DNA of 64,000 bases from Shinella zoogloeoides (GTDB lineage Bacteria; Pseudomonadota; Alphaproteobacteria; Rhizobiales; Rhizobiaceae). The stretch covers positions 2,545,501 through 2,609,500 of the forward strand of contig NZ_CP132311.1 in NCBI RefSeq assembly GCF_030733845.1. Direction: 5' to 3'. How positions within the stretch are numbered: the first letter of the stretch is position 1; each line of letters starts with the position of its first letter. A program made the translations under genes and the position numbers. This document shows, piece after piece, positions 18,277 through 26,702 of this stretch. The notes below the pieces were generated by a model. The model was not told the DNA's origin. It did not search any database and saw nothing but the letters and a program-made list of their open reading frames with translations.

Positions 18277-19056
18277 TCACAAGGGCCGCGGCGCGAACTT
18301 CGGCAGGTCGAACCTTTCCCCGAAAAGATGCAGCCACAGGCGCTCGAGGATGTAGCCGTAGACCGCGACGCCGGACACCGCGAGATTGCGCAGGATGTCG
18401 ATGGATTCGGCGGGAACCGCGGCAACCCGGCTGTTGCGGACGGCGAAGATGGCGCCGTAGGAGAACACGCCGACCATGTGCCGCTCGGCCTCCGCCGCCA
18501 GGTCGTCGAGCTTGGCGAGGCTGAGGAAGTGGCTGGCGATGTTGGTGCCGTCGGGCAGGCCGCCATGGATGGCGCGATAGACGTTGCCCATGCCCCAGGC
18601 GCCCTGGTCGATGAAGTCGATCGGGCCCCAGGTCAGCAGCGAGAACCGCTCGAGGCGCACGCGCGGCCGGCCGAACAGCCCGCGTTCGTATTCGGCAAGG
18701 AGGAGCGGCGGCGGCACTTTCTTGTCGGAAAGCCATTGCCAGGACATCGGCTGCAGGTCGTCCCAGTTCTTCCAGGTGTGCAGGAGGCTGATGAAATCCG
18801 GGCTGTGCTCGAAGGGGCCGCCCTGGGCATAGACGGTGAAGCCGTCGTCGTCCCGCGCGTCCGTCAGCATGTGATGGAGGTAGGTTTCCGACTCCCGCCC
18901 CTCGTTGGGGCGGTCGATGATCTGGCTGGCGCGCTGCAGGACGCCGGGCGAGTCGATCCTGTCGCCCTTGTTGTAGATGATGACCTCGAAGTCGTCGGGG
19001 ATCAGCTTGATCCACTCCAGCGGTTCGGAATAGCGGGCAAGTACGACACGGTTCAT
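18277..19056 (-). CDS. DUF3431 family protein
   Basis: 259 aa from the ATG at 19056 (a longer frame starts at 19101). It begins MNRVVLARYSEPLEWIKLIP and continues DFEVIIYNKGDRI, with RPNEGRESETYLHHML, the core of DUF3431. These domains occur beside or within glycosyltransferase-like proteins, and a nucleotide-sugar role has been suggested for them but not shown. First gene of the DUF3431-methyltransferase-HAD set. Confidence 0.75.
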   Translation of the reverse strand: MNRVVLARYSEPLEWIKLIPDDFEVIIYNKGDRIDSPGVLQRASQIIDRPNEGRESETYLHHMLTDARDDDGFTVYAQGGPFEHSPDFISLLHTWKNWDDLQPMSWQWLSDKKVPPPLLLAEYERGLFGRPRVRLERFSLLTWGPIDFIDQGAWGMGNVYRAIHGGLPDGTNIASHFLSLAKLDDLAAEAERHMVGVFSYGAIFAVRNSRVAAVPAESIDILRNLAVSGVAVYGYILERLWLHLFGERFDLPKFAPRPL

Positions 19057-19306
19057 CAAGGCTCTCCAGCACGTCACGGCACCGGAACGGAAATCTTTCA
19101 CGAGCGAAAGGCTTCGGGCGCATCCATCCGTTCCGGCCTCAGCCTATGGCATGAATAACTTGCTCGTGGCTGGCCGCTTCGCGCCGGGGCGACGGGGATG
19201 CGCCGGTCGGCCTGTCGTCCGGCAGTGGTCAAGCCGCATCCCGCTTGACGGGAAGCGCACATTCCGTATGCCATGCGGCAAAACACTCCCCGTGAAAGGC
19301 CGAACC

Positions 19307-19729
19307 ATGGATGCGATCATCTACCACAATGCGAAATGCGGCACGTCGCGCAACACGCTCGCCCTCATCCGCAATGCCGGCATCGAGCCCACGGTCGTCG
19401 ATTACCTCGCCTCGCCACCGTCGAAGGCCGAATTGCGGGCGATGATCGCGGCCGCCGGCATTACCGTGCGCGCGGCGCTGCGCGAGAAGGATACGCCCTA
19501 TGCCGCGCTCGGCCTCGCCGATCCCGCGCTTTCGGACGACACCCTGCTCGATCACATGATTGCCGAGCCGATCCTGATCAACCGCCCCTTCGTGAAGACC
19601 CCGCTCGGGACACGGCTCTGCCGGCCGTTGGAAGTCGTGCTCGATATTCTGCCAGACACGCACAAGGGGCCGTTTTCGAAGGAGGACGGGGAAAAGGTGA
19701 TCGGCGACGACGGTAAGCGCCTCGCCTGA
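19307..19729 (+). CDS. arsC: Second arsenate reductase (ArsC paralogue)
   Basis: 140 aa from the ATG at 19307 (the upstream frame to 19151 has no family match). Catalytic Cys11 lies in YHNAKCGTSRNTLALIRN, followed by DYLASPPSKAELRAM, LREKDTPYAALGL, AEPILINRPFV and LCRPLEVVLDILP. It is clearly homologous to the ArsC at 11814 but diverged, and carries the canonical CGTS motif. It is not linked to other ars genes, so it is probably the chromosomal housekeeping copy, with the operon copy acquired. Confidence 0.9.
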   Translation: MDAIIYHNAKCGTSRNTLALIRNAGIEPTVVDYLASPPSKAELRAMIAAAGITVRAALREKDTPYAALGLADPALSDDTLLDHMIAEPILINRPFVKTPLGTRLCRPLEVVLDILPDTHKGPFSKEDGEKVIGDDGKRLA

Positions 19730-19732
19730 CCC

Positions 19733-20857
19733 CTAAGCGACGGACGCCGCCTTCACGACGGCAAGGCCGAGGGCGGCGCGAAGGGTCGCCTCGCTCTCTT
19801 CGGCAAAGCGCAAGGCCGCGAGGCGCCCACGCTTCTCATCGCGCGGCGGCAGCGGGCCGGCAAGCCGCTCGGCGGCATCCTCCACGGCGGCCGCGATATG
19901 CGGCAGGTTCTCGATGATGCACAGGCGATGGGCGAGCGAGCCCTGGCGCACGACGACCGGGATGCCGAGCTGCACCGCGCGTCCGAGAATGCCGGTCGCA
20001 TGGTCGCCGACCCGCGGGAAAAGGCACCAGACCGTATCGCTCGCCGCATAGGCGCCGAGCAATTCGGCATCACTGACCGTGCGATCGACCATCACGCCGC
20101 CCGCCTCGCTCAGCACGGCGGCATGCTCGCCCGCTTCCTGCACCACCTTGCCGCAGGCGATGAACTGGTAACGCCCGCGCAACCCGGCCGACCGGGCATA
20201 GATATCGGCAAAAAGATCGAACCCTTTCTGCGCGCTCTGGCTGCCGATCGCCGTCAGGACCAGCCGGTCGCCCGACCGCCGCTCGGCGCGCAGGAGGTTC
20301 ACGGCCTTGCGCTCCTCCTCTGCCAGGTCCCAGAGCTGGAAGTCATGAATCCAGCCGTCCGCAATCGACGCGAAACCCGGGAAGACGCTGAACGGCAGGA
20401 TGGTCAAGGTCTGGACGGAACGGCAGGGCTTCAACCTTTGCAGCACCGCCCGCTTCCAGCGGCATTGCCAGCGGGGCGACGCGGCAAGCGGCATCGGACG
20501 CAGCAGCAGGCCCGCCGTGCGCCGACCGGTGAGCGCGCGCAGCAGGCCGACCGCGACATAGAGAAGGAAAGCCTCCTCGACCATCAGGAACAGCACCGGC
20601 GCGCGGGAAAGGAAGAGGTCGCGTAGCCCAGCCCGGCGGGCGCCGAACAGACGCTCCAGAACACGCAGATAGGATGGGCGCCGGCCGGTCTCGCCGCGGG
20701 TATAGACAAGCGGCACGGCGGGCCGTCCCGCGGCCCTGCCTATCCGCACGCGGGCCCAGTTCAGCCACCGGCGAACCCCGGCTTCAAGGCGTTCAGGCCG
20801 CAGGTCCGCGCGCGCAGCCGAACCCGTTGCGGCTGGCATGTCAGAGCTCGCCTGCAT
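19733..20857 (-). CDS. Glycosyltransferase-like protein (GT4-type fold)
   Basis: 374 aa. The C-terminal half has GT-B features: TAIGSQSAQKGFDLFADIY (UDP-sugar strand with G-S-x-x-x-K-G-F), the region YAASDTVWCLFPRVGDHATGILGRAVQLGIPVVVR (compare EGFG..LEAMA.G.PVI in GT4), and the tail LRFAEESEATLRAAL. The N-terminal part carries a hydrophobic stretch (PVLFLMVEEAFLLYVAVGLL). It has no operon partner on its strand and ends 3 bp after the convergent arsC. The donor and acceptor are unknown. Confidence 0.6.
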   Translation of the reverse strand: MQASSDMPAATGSAARADLRPERLEAGVRRWLNWARVRIGRAAGRPAVPLVYTRGETGRRPSYLRVLERLFGARRAGLRDLFLSRAPVLFLMVEEAFLLYVAVGLLRALTGRRTAGLLLRPMPLAASPRWQCRWKRAVLQRLKPCRSVQTLTILPFSVFPGFASIADGWIHDFQLWDLAEEERKAVNLLRAERRSGDRLVLTAIGSQSAQKGFDLFADIYARSAGLRGRYQFIACGKVVQEAGEHAAVLSEAGGVMVDRTVSDAELLGAYAASDTVWCLFPRVGDHATGILGRAVQLGIPVVVRQGSLAHRLCIIENLPHIAAAVEDAAERLAGPLPPRDEKRGRLAALRFAEESEATLRAALGLAVVKAASVA

Positions 20858-21197
20858 GGTCTTCCCCCGAAAATCGTCGTGAAAATCCTCCGGCGCCGTC
20901 CCCTGCCCCGAAAGAAGTCGTCAAGGCAAGCCGGGTTTACCCCTTTCGCTTGCCGTTATGCGAACAGCATCCACGGAGGGCAATGAAGCCCTTCAAGCAC
21001 AACCTGATCGCTAATATCTAGACTTTAACGTGCCTTTGACAAATTTCAAGCGCGATTTTACAACCTTTGCGGATCATCAGCGTGCAGCTTTCGAACACGC
21101 CATGAACCTCCCGGCGCTCTATCAGACGCTTGCTTGCCGCACCGCGCCGGAAGGTTCATAAAGGCCGCGATCGACCGACCGCATGCAGGGAGACAGG
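20858..21197. other. Intergenic region between glycosyltransferase and LacI genes
   Basis: No supported gene. A short frame at 20983-21021 (12 codons, MKPFKHNLIANI) has GGAGGG before its ATG but nothing else supports it. A candidate promoter for the LacI gene lies at 21036-21064. Confidence 0.4.
21036..21064 (+). promoter_or_regulatory. Candidate promoter of the LacI-family gene
   Basis: TTGACA at 21036-21041, a 17-bp spacer, and TACAAC at 21059-21064, 134 bp before the LacI start. Confidence 0.5.
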
Positions 21198-22214
21198 ATG
21201 AACCTCAAGGAATTTGCCGCCCGCATCGGCCTCTCCCAGACGACAGTGAGCCGGGCGATGAGCGGATATCCGGAGGTGAAACCGGAGACCCGCGCCCGCG
21301 TGCTGGAGGCGGCCGAGCGCCTCGGCTACCGGCCGAACATCAGCGCGCAGCGGCTGGCGACCGGCCGGGCCGGTGCGATCGGCATCGTCTTCCAGGGCGG
21401 CGGGCGTTTCGGCCCCCATTCCAGCGAGTTCATGGGTGGGCTTTCTACGCGCCTGCAACGGGACGGCATCGACATTCTCGTCTCGACCGTCGAGACGGAG
21501 GAGGAGGAAGCGGCCGCCTATCGCCGGCTCGCCGCCAGCAAGCGGGTGGATGCGGTGATCGTGCACACGCCCGCCTGCACGGATGCGCGGATCGCGCTTC
21601 TGCAGGCGCTGGGCCTGCCCTTCATCGTGCATGGCCGCAGCGAGGCGAAAAAACCCTTCGCCTTTCTCGATATCGACAATTTCGGCGCGATCGCAACGGC
21701 GACGAAACACCTCAGCGATCTCGGCCACCGCCGCATCGCACTCATCAATGGCGACACGGCCAGCACCTACGCACGAGATCGGGAGAACGCCTGGCGCACG
21801 ACGCTCGCGGCTCGCGGCCTTCAGGCCGATCCAGCGCTGGTTGGCTACGGCGAATTCACGGACGAGACCGGCTTCCGGCTGATGCAATCGTTCCTTGCCC
21901 TGCCCGCCCCGCCAACCGCCGTCATCGCCGGATCGATGATGTCGGCGCTCGGCGCCATGCGGGCGATCCGCATTGCGGGCCTTGCCCTCGGCGACGACGT
22001 CTCGCTCATCGCCCATGACGACGTCTTCCCCTATCTCAGCCCCGACAATCTCGTGCCGGCGCTCACCACGACGCAATCGCCGATCCGCGCGGCGGGCGAG
22101 CGGATCGGCGATATGGCGTTGCGGTTGTTGCAGGGCGAGAAGCCGGAGGCGTTGCAGGAGGTCTGGCCGGTCGATTTCGTCGTTCGCGCATCGACAGGCC
22201 CTGCCCCGTTCTAG
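21198..22214 (+). CDS. LacI-family transcriptional regulator
   Basis: 338 aa from the ATG at 21198; the ATG at 21183 was rejected because the bases between the two contain the AGGGAGACAGG ribosome-binding site. Helix-turn-helix: MNLKEFAARIGLSQTTVSRA, with hinge helix YRPNISAQRLATGR. The effector domain is of the periplasmic-binding type (GFRLMQSFLALPAPPTAVIAGSMMSALGAMRAIR). It converges on the oxidoreductase-ThuA pair and probably controls it through the palindrome upstream of thuA; the effector is likely a disaccharide or related sugar. Confidence 0.85.
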   Translation: MNLKEFAARIGLSQTTVSRAMSGYPEVKPETRARVLEAAERLGYRPNISAQRLATGRAGAIGIVFQGGGRFGPHSSEFMGGLSTRLQRDGIDILVSTVETEEEEAAAYRRLAASKRVDAVIVHTPACTDARIALLQALGLPFIVHGRSEAKKPFAFLDIDNFGAIATATKHLSDLGHRRIALINGDTASTYARDRENAWRTTLAARGLQADPALVGYGEFTDETGFRLMQSFLALPAPPTAVIAGSMMSALGAMRAIRIAGLALGDDVSLIAHDDVFPYLSPDNLVPALTTTQSPIRAAGERIGDMALRLLQGEKPEALQEVWPVDFVVRASTGPAPF

Positions 22215-22215
22215 G

Positions 22216-23259
22216 TCAGACCTTCAGTTCACAGCGCCCCTTCTCGGTCTCGATGGCAAGGTCGAGGACCTTCTGAAGCTCGGCGGCGTGGCGAAAGCCG
22301 GGCTCGATCTTTTGTCCCGCGGCGACGGCGGCGGCGAAGCGCTGGTAGTTAGTGGGCACCGTGCCGGCGTCGATGTCCCGCCAGACGGCCTTTTCGACAT
22401 CCTCGCCAAGGCAGCCGCGCAGCTTCGAGCCCTCGGTCGAGTGGACGACCTCGAGGGCGCCCCTGTCGCCATGCATGCGCAGGCGAAGCTCGTTTAGATG
22501 ACCGGTCGCCCAACGGCTGGAATGGATGACGCCGAGCGCGCCATTGGCGAAATCGACGGTCATGGTGAAGCTGTCATTCGCATCGAGATCGTATTCGCCG
22601 ATACGGTTGTCCGGCGCCTTGTCGAAGGCCTTGAGCCGCGCGAAGACATGCTCGACGTCGCTCGCCGCGCCGTAGCTGGCGAAGTCGAGGATGTGGATGC
22701 CGACATCCCCCAGCACGCCGTTCGAGCCATGCCGGGTGGAAAGCCGCCAGAGCCATTGGCTCTCCGTCGCCCAGTTGCCCCAGGCCTTCGAGACGAGCCA
22801 GCTTTGCAGGTAGGAGGCCTCGACATGGCGCACATGGCCGATTTCGCCGGCGAGCACCATCTCGCGCGCTTTCTGCAAGGGCGCGACATTGCGGTAGGTG
22901 AGGTTCACCATGGTGACCAGGCTGGACGCCTCGGCGGCGCGCGCCATCTCGTCCGCCTTGGCGTAGTTTTCCGCCAGCGGCTTTTCGCACATAACGTGTT
23001 TTCCGGCCGCCAGCAGCGCCAGCGTCGTGGGATGGTGCGCGCGGTCCGGTGTCACATTGGTCGCGGCATCGAAGCCGTCCCAGGCGATTGCGTCTTCCAG
23101 CGAGGTAAAGACGTTAGGAATGGCGTGCGTATCGGCAAACGCCTTGGCGCGCGAGGGGTCCACGTCCACGGCGCCGACGAGATCGACGCCGTCGATCGCA
23201 GCGAAGTGCTTGGCATGGGCATTGGCCATGCCGCCTGTTCCAAGAATGAGCAGACGCAT
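22216..23259 (-). CDS. Gfo/Idh/MocA-family oxidoreductase (ThuB-like)
   Basis: 347 aa. Rossmann strand LLILGTGGMANAHAKHFAAI, NVTPDRAHHPTTLALLAAGKHVMCEKPLAENYA with the CEKP catalytic lysine motif, then GNWATESQWLWRLSTRHGSNGVLGDVGIHILDF. It starts 8 bp after the thuA stop on the same strand, the thuA-thuB order seen in rhizobia. There ThuA/ThuB convert trehalose-type disaccharides to 3-keto forms, so that is the probable role. Exact substrate unknown. Confidence 0.78.
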   Translation of the reverse strand: MRLLILGTGGMANAHAKHFAAIDGVDLVGAVDVDPSRAKAFADTHAIPNVFTSLEDAIAWDGFDAATNVTPDRAHHPTTLALLAAGKHVMCEKPLAENYAKADEMARAAEASSLVTMVNLTYRNVAPLQKAREMVLAGEIGHVRHVEASYLQSWLVSKAWGNWATESQWLWRLSTRHGSNGVLGDVGIHILDFASYGAASDVEHVFARLKAFDKAPDNRIGEYDLDANDSFTMTVDFANGALGVIHSSRWATGHLNELRLRMHGDRGALEVVHSTEGSKLRGCLGEDVEKAVWRDIDAGTVPTNYQRFAAAVAAGQKIEPGFRHAAELQKVLDLAIETEKGRCELKV

Positions 23260-23267
23260 CGTTCGCC

Positions 23268-24053
23268 TCAGCGGTAACCGGCTTCGCCGGCTTCATGCAG
23301 TTTCGGCCCGCGCTCGACGATCGGCTCCAGCGCCTTCTCGACCGGCACGTTCGGCGCATCGTGGATCGCCGCGTAGGTGCCCTGCGGGTTAAAGGCCCAT
23401 TTCACGCCATTGACGAGCACCTTCCGGACAGTGGTGTCGTGATAGGTCGGATAGGTCTCGTGGCCCGGCCGGAAATAGAAGATATTGCCCGCGCCGCGCC
23501 GCCAGGTGAGGCCCGAACGGAAGACCTCGCCGCCGGCGAACCAGGAAATGAACACCGTTTCCAAGGGCTCCGGCACGGAGAACTGCTCGCCATACATCTC
23601 CTCGTTTTCCAGCACGAAGTTCTCGCCGAGGCCTTCGGCGATCGGATGGCGTGGATTGACGACCCAGACGCGCTCGCGCTCGCCCGCCTCGCGCCATTTC
23701 AGTGCGCAGGGCGTGCCCATCAGGCGCTTGAATATCTTCGAGAAATGACCGGAATGCAGGACCAGAAGCCCCATGCCTTCCCACACCCGCCTTGCCACGC
23801 GCTCGACCACCTCGTCGCTGACCGCTCCATGGTCCTTGTGGCCCCACCAGACGAGCACGTCCGTCTCGGCAAGCCGTGTTTCCGTCAGCCCATGCTCCGG
23901 CTCCTGCAGGGTGGCGGTGGTGGCGGCGATATCAGGATCCGCGTTGAGCGCCTCGGCGATCGTGTTGTGCATGCCGTCCGGATAGATCGAACGGACGACC
24001 GCGTTCGTCTGCTCGTGGATGTTCTCACCCCATACGATGGTGCGTATTGCCAT
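23268..24053 (-). CDS. thuA: ThuA family trehalose-utilisation protein
   Basis: 261 aa from the ATG at 24053, giving the family-typical [20 protein letters not shown]. The GATase1-like fold carries [53 protein letters not shown] and [17 protein letters not shown]. ThuA works with ThuB in catabolism of trehalose and related disaccharides in Sinorhizobium; that this copy uses trehalose is inferred. No thuEFGK-like importer is adjacent. A LacI-type palindrome lies 22 bp upstream of the start. Confidence 0.85.
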   Translation of the reverse strand: MAIRTIVWGENIHEQTNAVVRSIYPDGMHNTIAEALNADPDIAATTATLQEPEHGLTETRLAETDVLVWWGHKDHGAVSDEVVERVARRVWEGMGLLVLHSGHFSKIFKRLMGTPCALKWREAGERERVWVVNPRHPIAEGLGENFVLENEEMYGEQFSVPEPLETVFISWFAGGEVFRSGLTWRRGAGNIFYFRPGHETYPTYHDTTVRKVLVNGVKWAFNPQGTYAAIHDAPNVPVEKALEPIVERGPKLHEAGEAGYR

Positions 24054-24074
24054 GTGCCGTTCCTTTGAAGCCAA

Positions 24075-24096
24075 GAATTGAAACCGCTTTCAATTC
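24075..24096. promoter_or_regulatory. 22-bp LacI-type operator upstream of thuA
   Basis: Perfect arms GAATTGAAA and TTTCAATTC surround CCGC, giving the central TTGAAA-CCGC-TTTCAA core typical of LacI-family operators with a CG centre. It lies between thuA (start 24053) and the SMR gene stop. Confidence 0.75.
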
Positions 24097-24160
24097 GTCG
24101 GAACCGATAGAACCAGACCCCTTTCTTGGCAAGCGGGGGCCGTGACGATTCCAGCGCCTT

Positions 24161-24502
24161 TCAGTGGAATGTCGACTTGGAGAAAAGGTTCAACACTAAA
24201 ACGCCCGCGATGATGAGACCGAGGCCGAAAATGGCGGCCGGGTCGAGCTTCTGGCCGAAAGCGAAATAACCGACGAGCGAGATCAGCACGATGCCGAGCC
24301 CGCTCCAGATCGCGTAAGCGATGCCGACCGGAACGTAGCGCAGGCTCCAGGAGAGGAAGAAGAAGGCGATGGCATAGCAGACCACCATCATCACGGTCGG
24401 CACGAGGCGCGTGAAGTGCTGGGCGGCCTGCATGGCCGAGGTGCCGAGCACCTCGAAGACGATGGCGACGACGAGGACGGCGTAGACGGCGGTGAGGTTC
24501 AT
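24161..24502 (-). CDS. Small multidrug resistance (SMR) efflux protein
   Basis: 113 aa with four membrane helices. Start ATG at 24502 gives MNLTAVYAVLVVAIVFEVLGT, with the proton-coupling glutamate (E17) in VFEVLGTSAMQ. Conserved SLRYVPVGIAYAIWSGLGIVLI identifies the EmrE/QacE group. It exports cationic drugs or, for some subfamilies, guanidinium. It follows the TetR gene on the same strand and is probably repressed by it. Confidence 0.88.
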   Translation of the reverse strand: MNLTAVYAVLVVAIVFEVLGTSAMQAAQHFTRLVPTVMMVVCYAIAFFFLSWSLRYVPVGIAYAIWSGLGIVLISLVGYFAFGQKLDPAAIFGLGLIIAGVLVLNLFSKSTFH

Positions 24503-24562
24503 GACGTGTCTCCGGCGCAAGCAGCGCCAACGGGCGCCTTGTCCGGCGCGAAATTCGGGATA

Positions 24563-25123
24563 TCAGGTGCGCGAAAGCGCCAGCAGGCGCTCCAGCACGG
24601 CCGCACGCGTCGTCGCGTCCAGCGCTGGCGTGCCGAGCAGGTCGGCAAGCCACAGGCCATCGACGGCGTAGCGCACCAGCACGGCATCGAGCGCGGAATC
24701 CGTGCCGACATTTTCCGCAAGCTGCCGTTCCACCCATTGTCGCCAGCGTTCGCGCAGATGCGGCTCGGAGATGAGCGCGACGGTCAGCACCTTCCATTGG
24801 TCGCCGTCCGCCATGCCGTCGGGCAGGAACCACACGGCGACATAGGCCCGCGTGAAGCGCCCCTTCGGCTCGGGGTCGTCCCGCATCCGCTCTGCAAGCG
24901 CCCGGTCGAACTTCTGCGTGAGATCGTCGAACAGGCCGTCGAGCAGCGACAGCTTGTTGGGGAAATGATGCAGCAGGCCACCCTTGCTGACGCCGGCCGC
25001 CTGCGAGACCGCGTCGAGCGTCACGCTTGCAGGCCCCTTCTCAAGTGACAGCCGTGCCGCGACCTCCAGCAGTTGCTGGCGGACGGCTTCGGGATGCTTT
25101 TTGCGGTGGTGGGCCTTGCTCAT
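24563..25123 (-). CDS. TetR-family repressor of the SMR pump
   Basis: 186 aa. N-terminal helix-turn-helix: EVAARLSLEKGPASVTLDAVSQAAGVSKGGLLHHFPNKLSLL. The C-terminal ligand domain is of the TetR_C_6-like kind found beside SMR pumps. The start at 25123 is the ATG in MSKAHHRKKHPEAVR; the longer frame lacks support. A perfect 14-bp palindrome lies 11 bp upstream, consistent with autoregulation of this tetR-SMR operon. Confidence 0.85.
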   Translation of the reverse strand: MSKAHHRKKHPEAVRQQLLEVAARLSLEKGPASVTLDAVSQAAGVSKGGLLHHFPNKLSLLDGLFDDLTQKFDRALAERMRDDPEPKGRFTRAYVAVWFLPDGMADGDQWKVLTVALISEPHLRERWRQWVERQLAENVGTDSALDAVLVRYAVDGLWLADLLGTPALDATTRAAVLERLLALSRT

Positions 25124-25134
25124 GCCAAAAACAT

Positions 25135-25148
25135 ACCGTCTAGACGGT
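25135..25148. promoter_or_regulatory. TetR-type operator
   Basis: The perfect palindrome ACCGTCTAGACGGT lies immediately upstream of the tetR start. It is the natural binding site for the repressor encoded next to it. Confidence 0.65.
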
Positions 25149-25243
25149 TTCTTGTCAATTATGAAAGTGCAGCCCGTTGCGCGCTTCGTCGCAGCGAAAG
25201 GCCTGCCATTGCGCGAAGGATGGGCCGGCGCTAAAACGCGGCC

Positions 25244-25660
25244 ATGATGGATACGAGCGACGACCCGGGGCGGCAGCGCGAGACGATCACGCTTTACGAA
25301 GCGGTCGGCGGCGATGCGGGCGTGCGCGCGCTGACACGCCGCTTCTACGAGCTGATGGATACCCTGCCGGAGGCGGCGCGGTGCCGCGCCATCCATCCGC
25401 CCGACCTCTCGGGCAGCGAGGAGAAGTTCTACGAATATCTCACCGGCTGGCTTGGCGGACCGCCGATCTATGTGGAAAAACGCGGCCACCCGATGCTGCG
25501 CCGCCGCCACTTCGTGGCGCCGATCGGCCCGGCGGAACGGGACGAATGGCTGCTCTGCTTCGTGCGCGCGCTGGAGGAGACGGTGCCGGGCGAAGGCCTG
25601 CGCAAGATCATCCTCGATCCGGTGACGCGGCTCGCCCATCACATGCAGAACCAGGAATGA
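25244..25660 (+). CDS. Group II truncated haemoglobin
   Basis: 138 aa (137 if the second ATG is used). ITLYEAVGGDAGVRALTRRFYELMDT is the A-B helix region with the B10 tyrosine. The proximal histidine is His89 in PMLRRRHFVAPIG, and the group II G-helix tryptophan lies in ERDEWLLCFVRALEE. Such proteins bind O2 and detoxify NO or peroxide. Its stop overlaps the next gene's ATG by 4 bp. Confidence 0.88.
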   Translation: MMDTSDDPGRQRETITLYEAVGGDAGVRALTRRFYELMDTLPEAARCRAIHPPDLSGSEEKFYEYLTGWLGGPPIYVEKRGHPMLRRRHFVAPIGPAERDEWLLCFVRALEETVPGEGLRKIILDPVTRLAHHMQNQE

Positions 25661-26031
25661 AACCGATGTCCTTCTCGCTTCGCTCGGCCAGCCTTCTCGT
25701 TGCCGGCCTGATGGGCCTTGCCGGTGTCGTCACCGCGGCCGCCGCCTCCCATGGCAGCGATCCGCGCCTGATGGCGGGCGCCTCCGCCATGTGCCTCGCC
25801 CACGCACCGGCGCTGATCGCGCTTTACGCAGCCTGGCCGTCCATGCGCACCGCTCCGCTCGCCGCTATTCTTCTGATCATCGGCACGGCGCTCTTTGCCG
25901 GCGATCTCGTGTTCCGCCATTCCACCGGGCACGGACTGTTCCCGATGTCCGCGCCGACCGGCGGCGTCGTCATGATGGCAGGATGGCTGGCGGTGGCGCT
26001 TGGCGCTTTCCTGCCGCGCAAGGACGCCTGA
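25657..26031 (+). CDS. DUF423 inner-membrane protein
   Basis: 124 aa with four hydrophobic segments. Conserved features of DUF423 (YgdD-like) are GLAGVVTAAAASHG near residue 20, the LFAGDLVFRHSTGHGLFPMSAPTGGVVMMAGW block and a short charged tail. Function unknown. It overlaps the truncated-haemoglobin stop (ATGA), so the two are translated together. Confidence 0.82.
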   Translation: MKPMSFSLRSASLLVAGLMGLAGVVTAAAASHGSDPRLMAGASAMCLAHAPALIALYAAWPSMRTAPLAAILLIIGTALFAGDLVFRHSTGHGLFPMSAPTGGVVMMAGWLAVALGAFLPRKDA

Positions 26032-26102
26032 TCCCGGCGCTTCGGAACATGGCCGAAGCGCTGGAGATTGCCGTGCGGATCATGGATATGGTCGCCGCGC
26101 GC

Positions 26103-26417
26103 TCAGGCGCCGACGACAGCGGTGAACCCTTCGAATTTCGGCGGGCCGAGATAGATGCCGCGGTTGTCGCCGGCATTCTTGTGGGCCTGCCGGAAGTTTT
26201 CCGATTTCGTCCATGCGACGAAGTCGTCCTTGCTCGCCCAGATCGTATGGGAAGCGAAGAGCGTATAGCCCTCCTCGGTGTTCGTGTCGCCACGCAGAAG
26301 ATGGAAGGACTGGAAGCCCGGCATCTCGGCCAGGCTCGATTCCCGCCCCTTCCAGATATTCTCGAAGGCTTCCTCATGGCCGGGGACAATGTGGAAGCGG
26401 TTCATGGCAACGAACAT
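26103..26417 (-). CDS. IsdG-type haem-degrading monooxygenase (ABM domain)
   Basis: 104 aa single ABM ferredoxin-like domain: MFVAMNRFHIVPGHEEAFENIW. The IsdG catalytic triad is present: Asn6, Trp69 (DDFVAWTKS) and His79 (FRQAHKNAG), with the usual 10-residue Trp-His spacing. These enzymes open the haem ring and release iron. Position next to the haem importer genes supports this. It is the last gene of the DUF2325 / 89-aa / monooxygenase run on the minus strand, beginning 15 bp after the preceding gene. Confidence 0.85.
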   Translation of the reverse strand: MFVAMNRFHIVPGHEEAFENIWKGRESSLAEMPGFQSFHLLRGDTNTEEGYTLFASHTIWASKDDFVAWTKSENFRQAHKNAGDNRGIYLGPPKFEGFTAVVGA

Positions 26418-26432
26418 GGGAAGGCCTTTCTG

Positions 26433-26702
26433 TCAGAACGAATCCCGCCGCGTGCGGCGCGGCACAGGGAAGGCTACGACATTATCGTTGCGCGCTTCAA
26501 GAACGCCCGCACCTTCGAAATTCACACCGCGGGCCGGCGGGCGGGCGCTGTGCACCGGAAATTCCGTGACATTCTCGCTTTCAAGCATGTCCGCGCGGCG
26601 CGTCAGCAGGGCATAGAGTTCCGGCACGAGGCCGTCGCCGTTCTGCGCCGCAAGCTTGTGCAGGCCGATCATCATGAAGGCTTCGGGTCTTTCGTCGTTC
26701 AC
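26433..26702 (-). CDS. Small conserved-type hypothetical protein in the haem locus
   Basis: 89 aa. A GTG start at 26702 overlaps the DUF2325 stop by four bases (GTGA), so it is translated by coupling; an ATG start ten codons in (MIGLHKLAAQ) is an alternative. The sequence runs MIGLHKLAAQNGDGLVPELY to ENVTEFPVHS and ends VPRRTRRDSF. No signal peptide or membrane segment. I do not recognise a domain and it is not HemP/HmuP. Context suggests haem or iron use. Confidence 0.6.
   Translation of the reverse strand: MNDERPEAFMMIGLHKLAAQNGDGLVPELYALLTRRADMLESENVTEFPVHSARPPARGVNFEGAGVLEARNDNVVAFPVPRRTRRDSF

Noticed and set aside
20983..21021. Twelve-codon frame MKPFKHNLIANI preceded by GGAGGG
   Set aside because: Spacing to the ATG is only about 3 nt and nothing downstream suggests leader-peptide attenuation.
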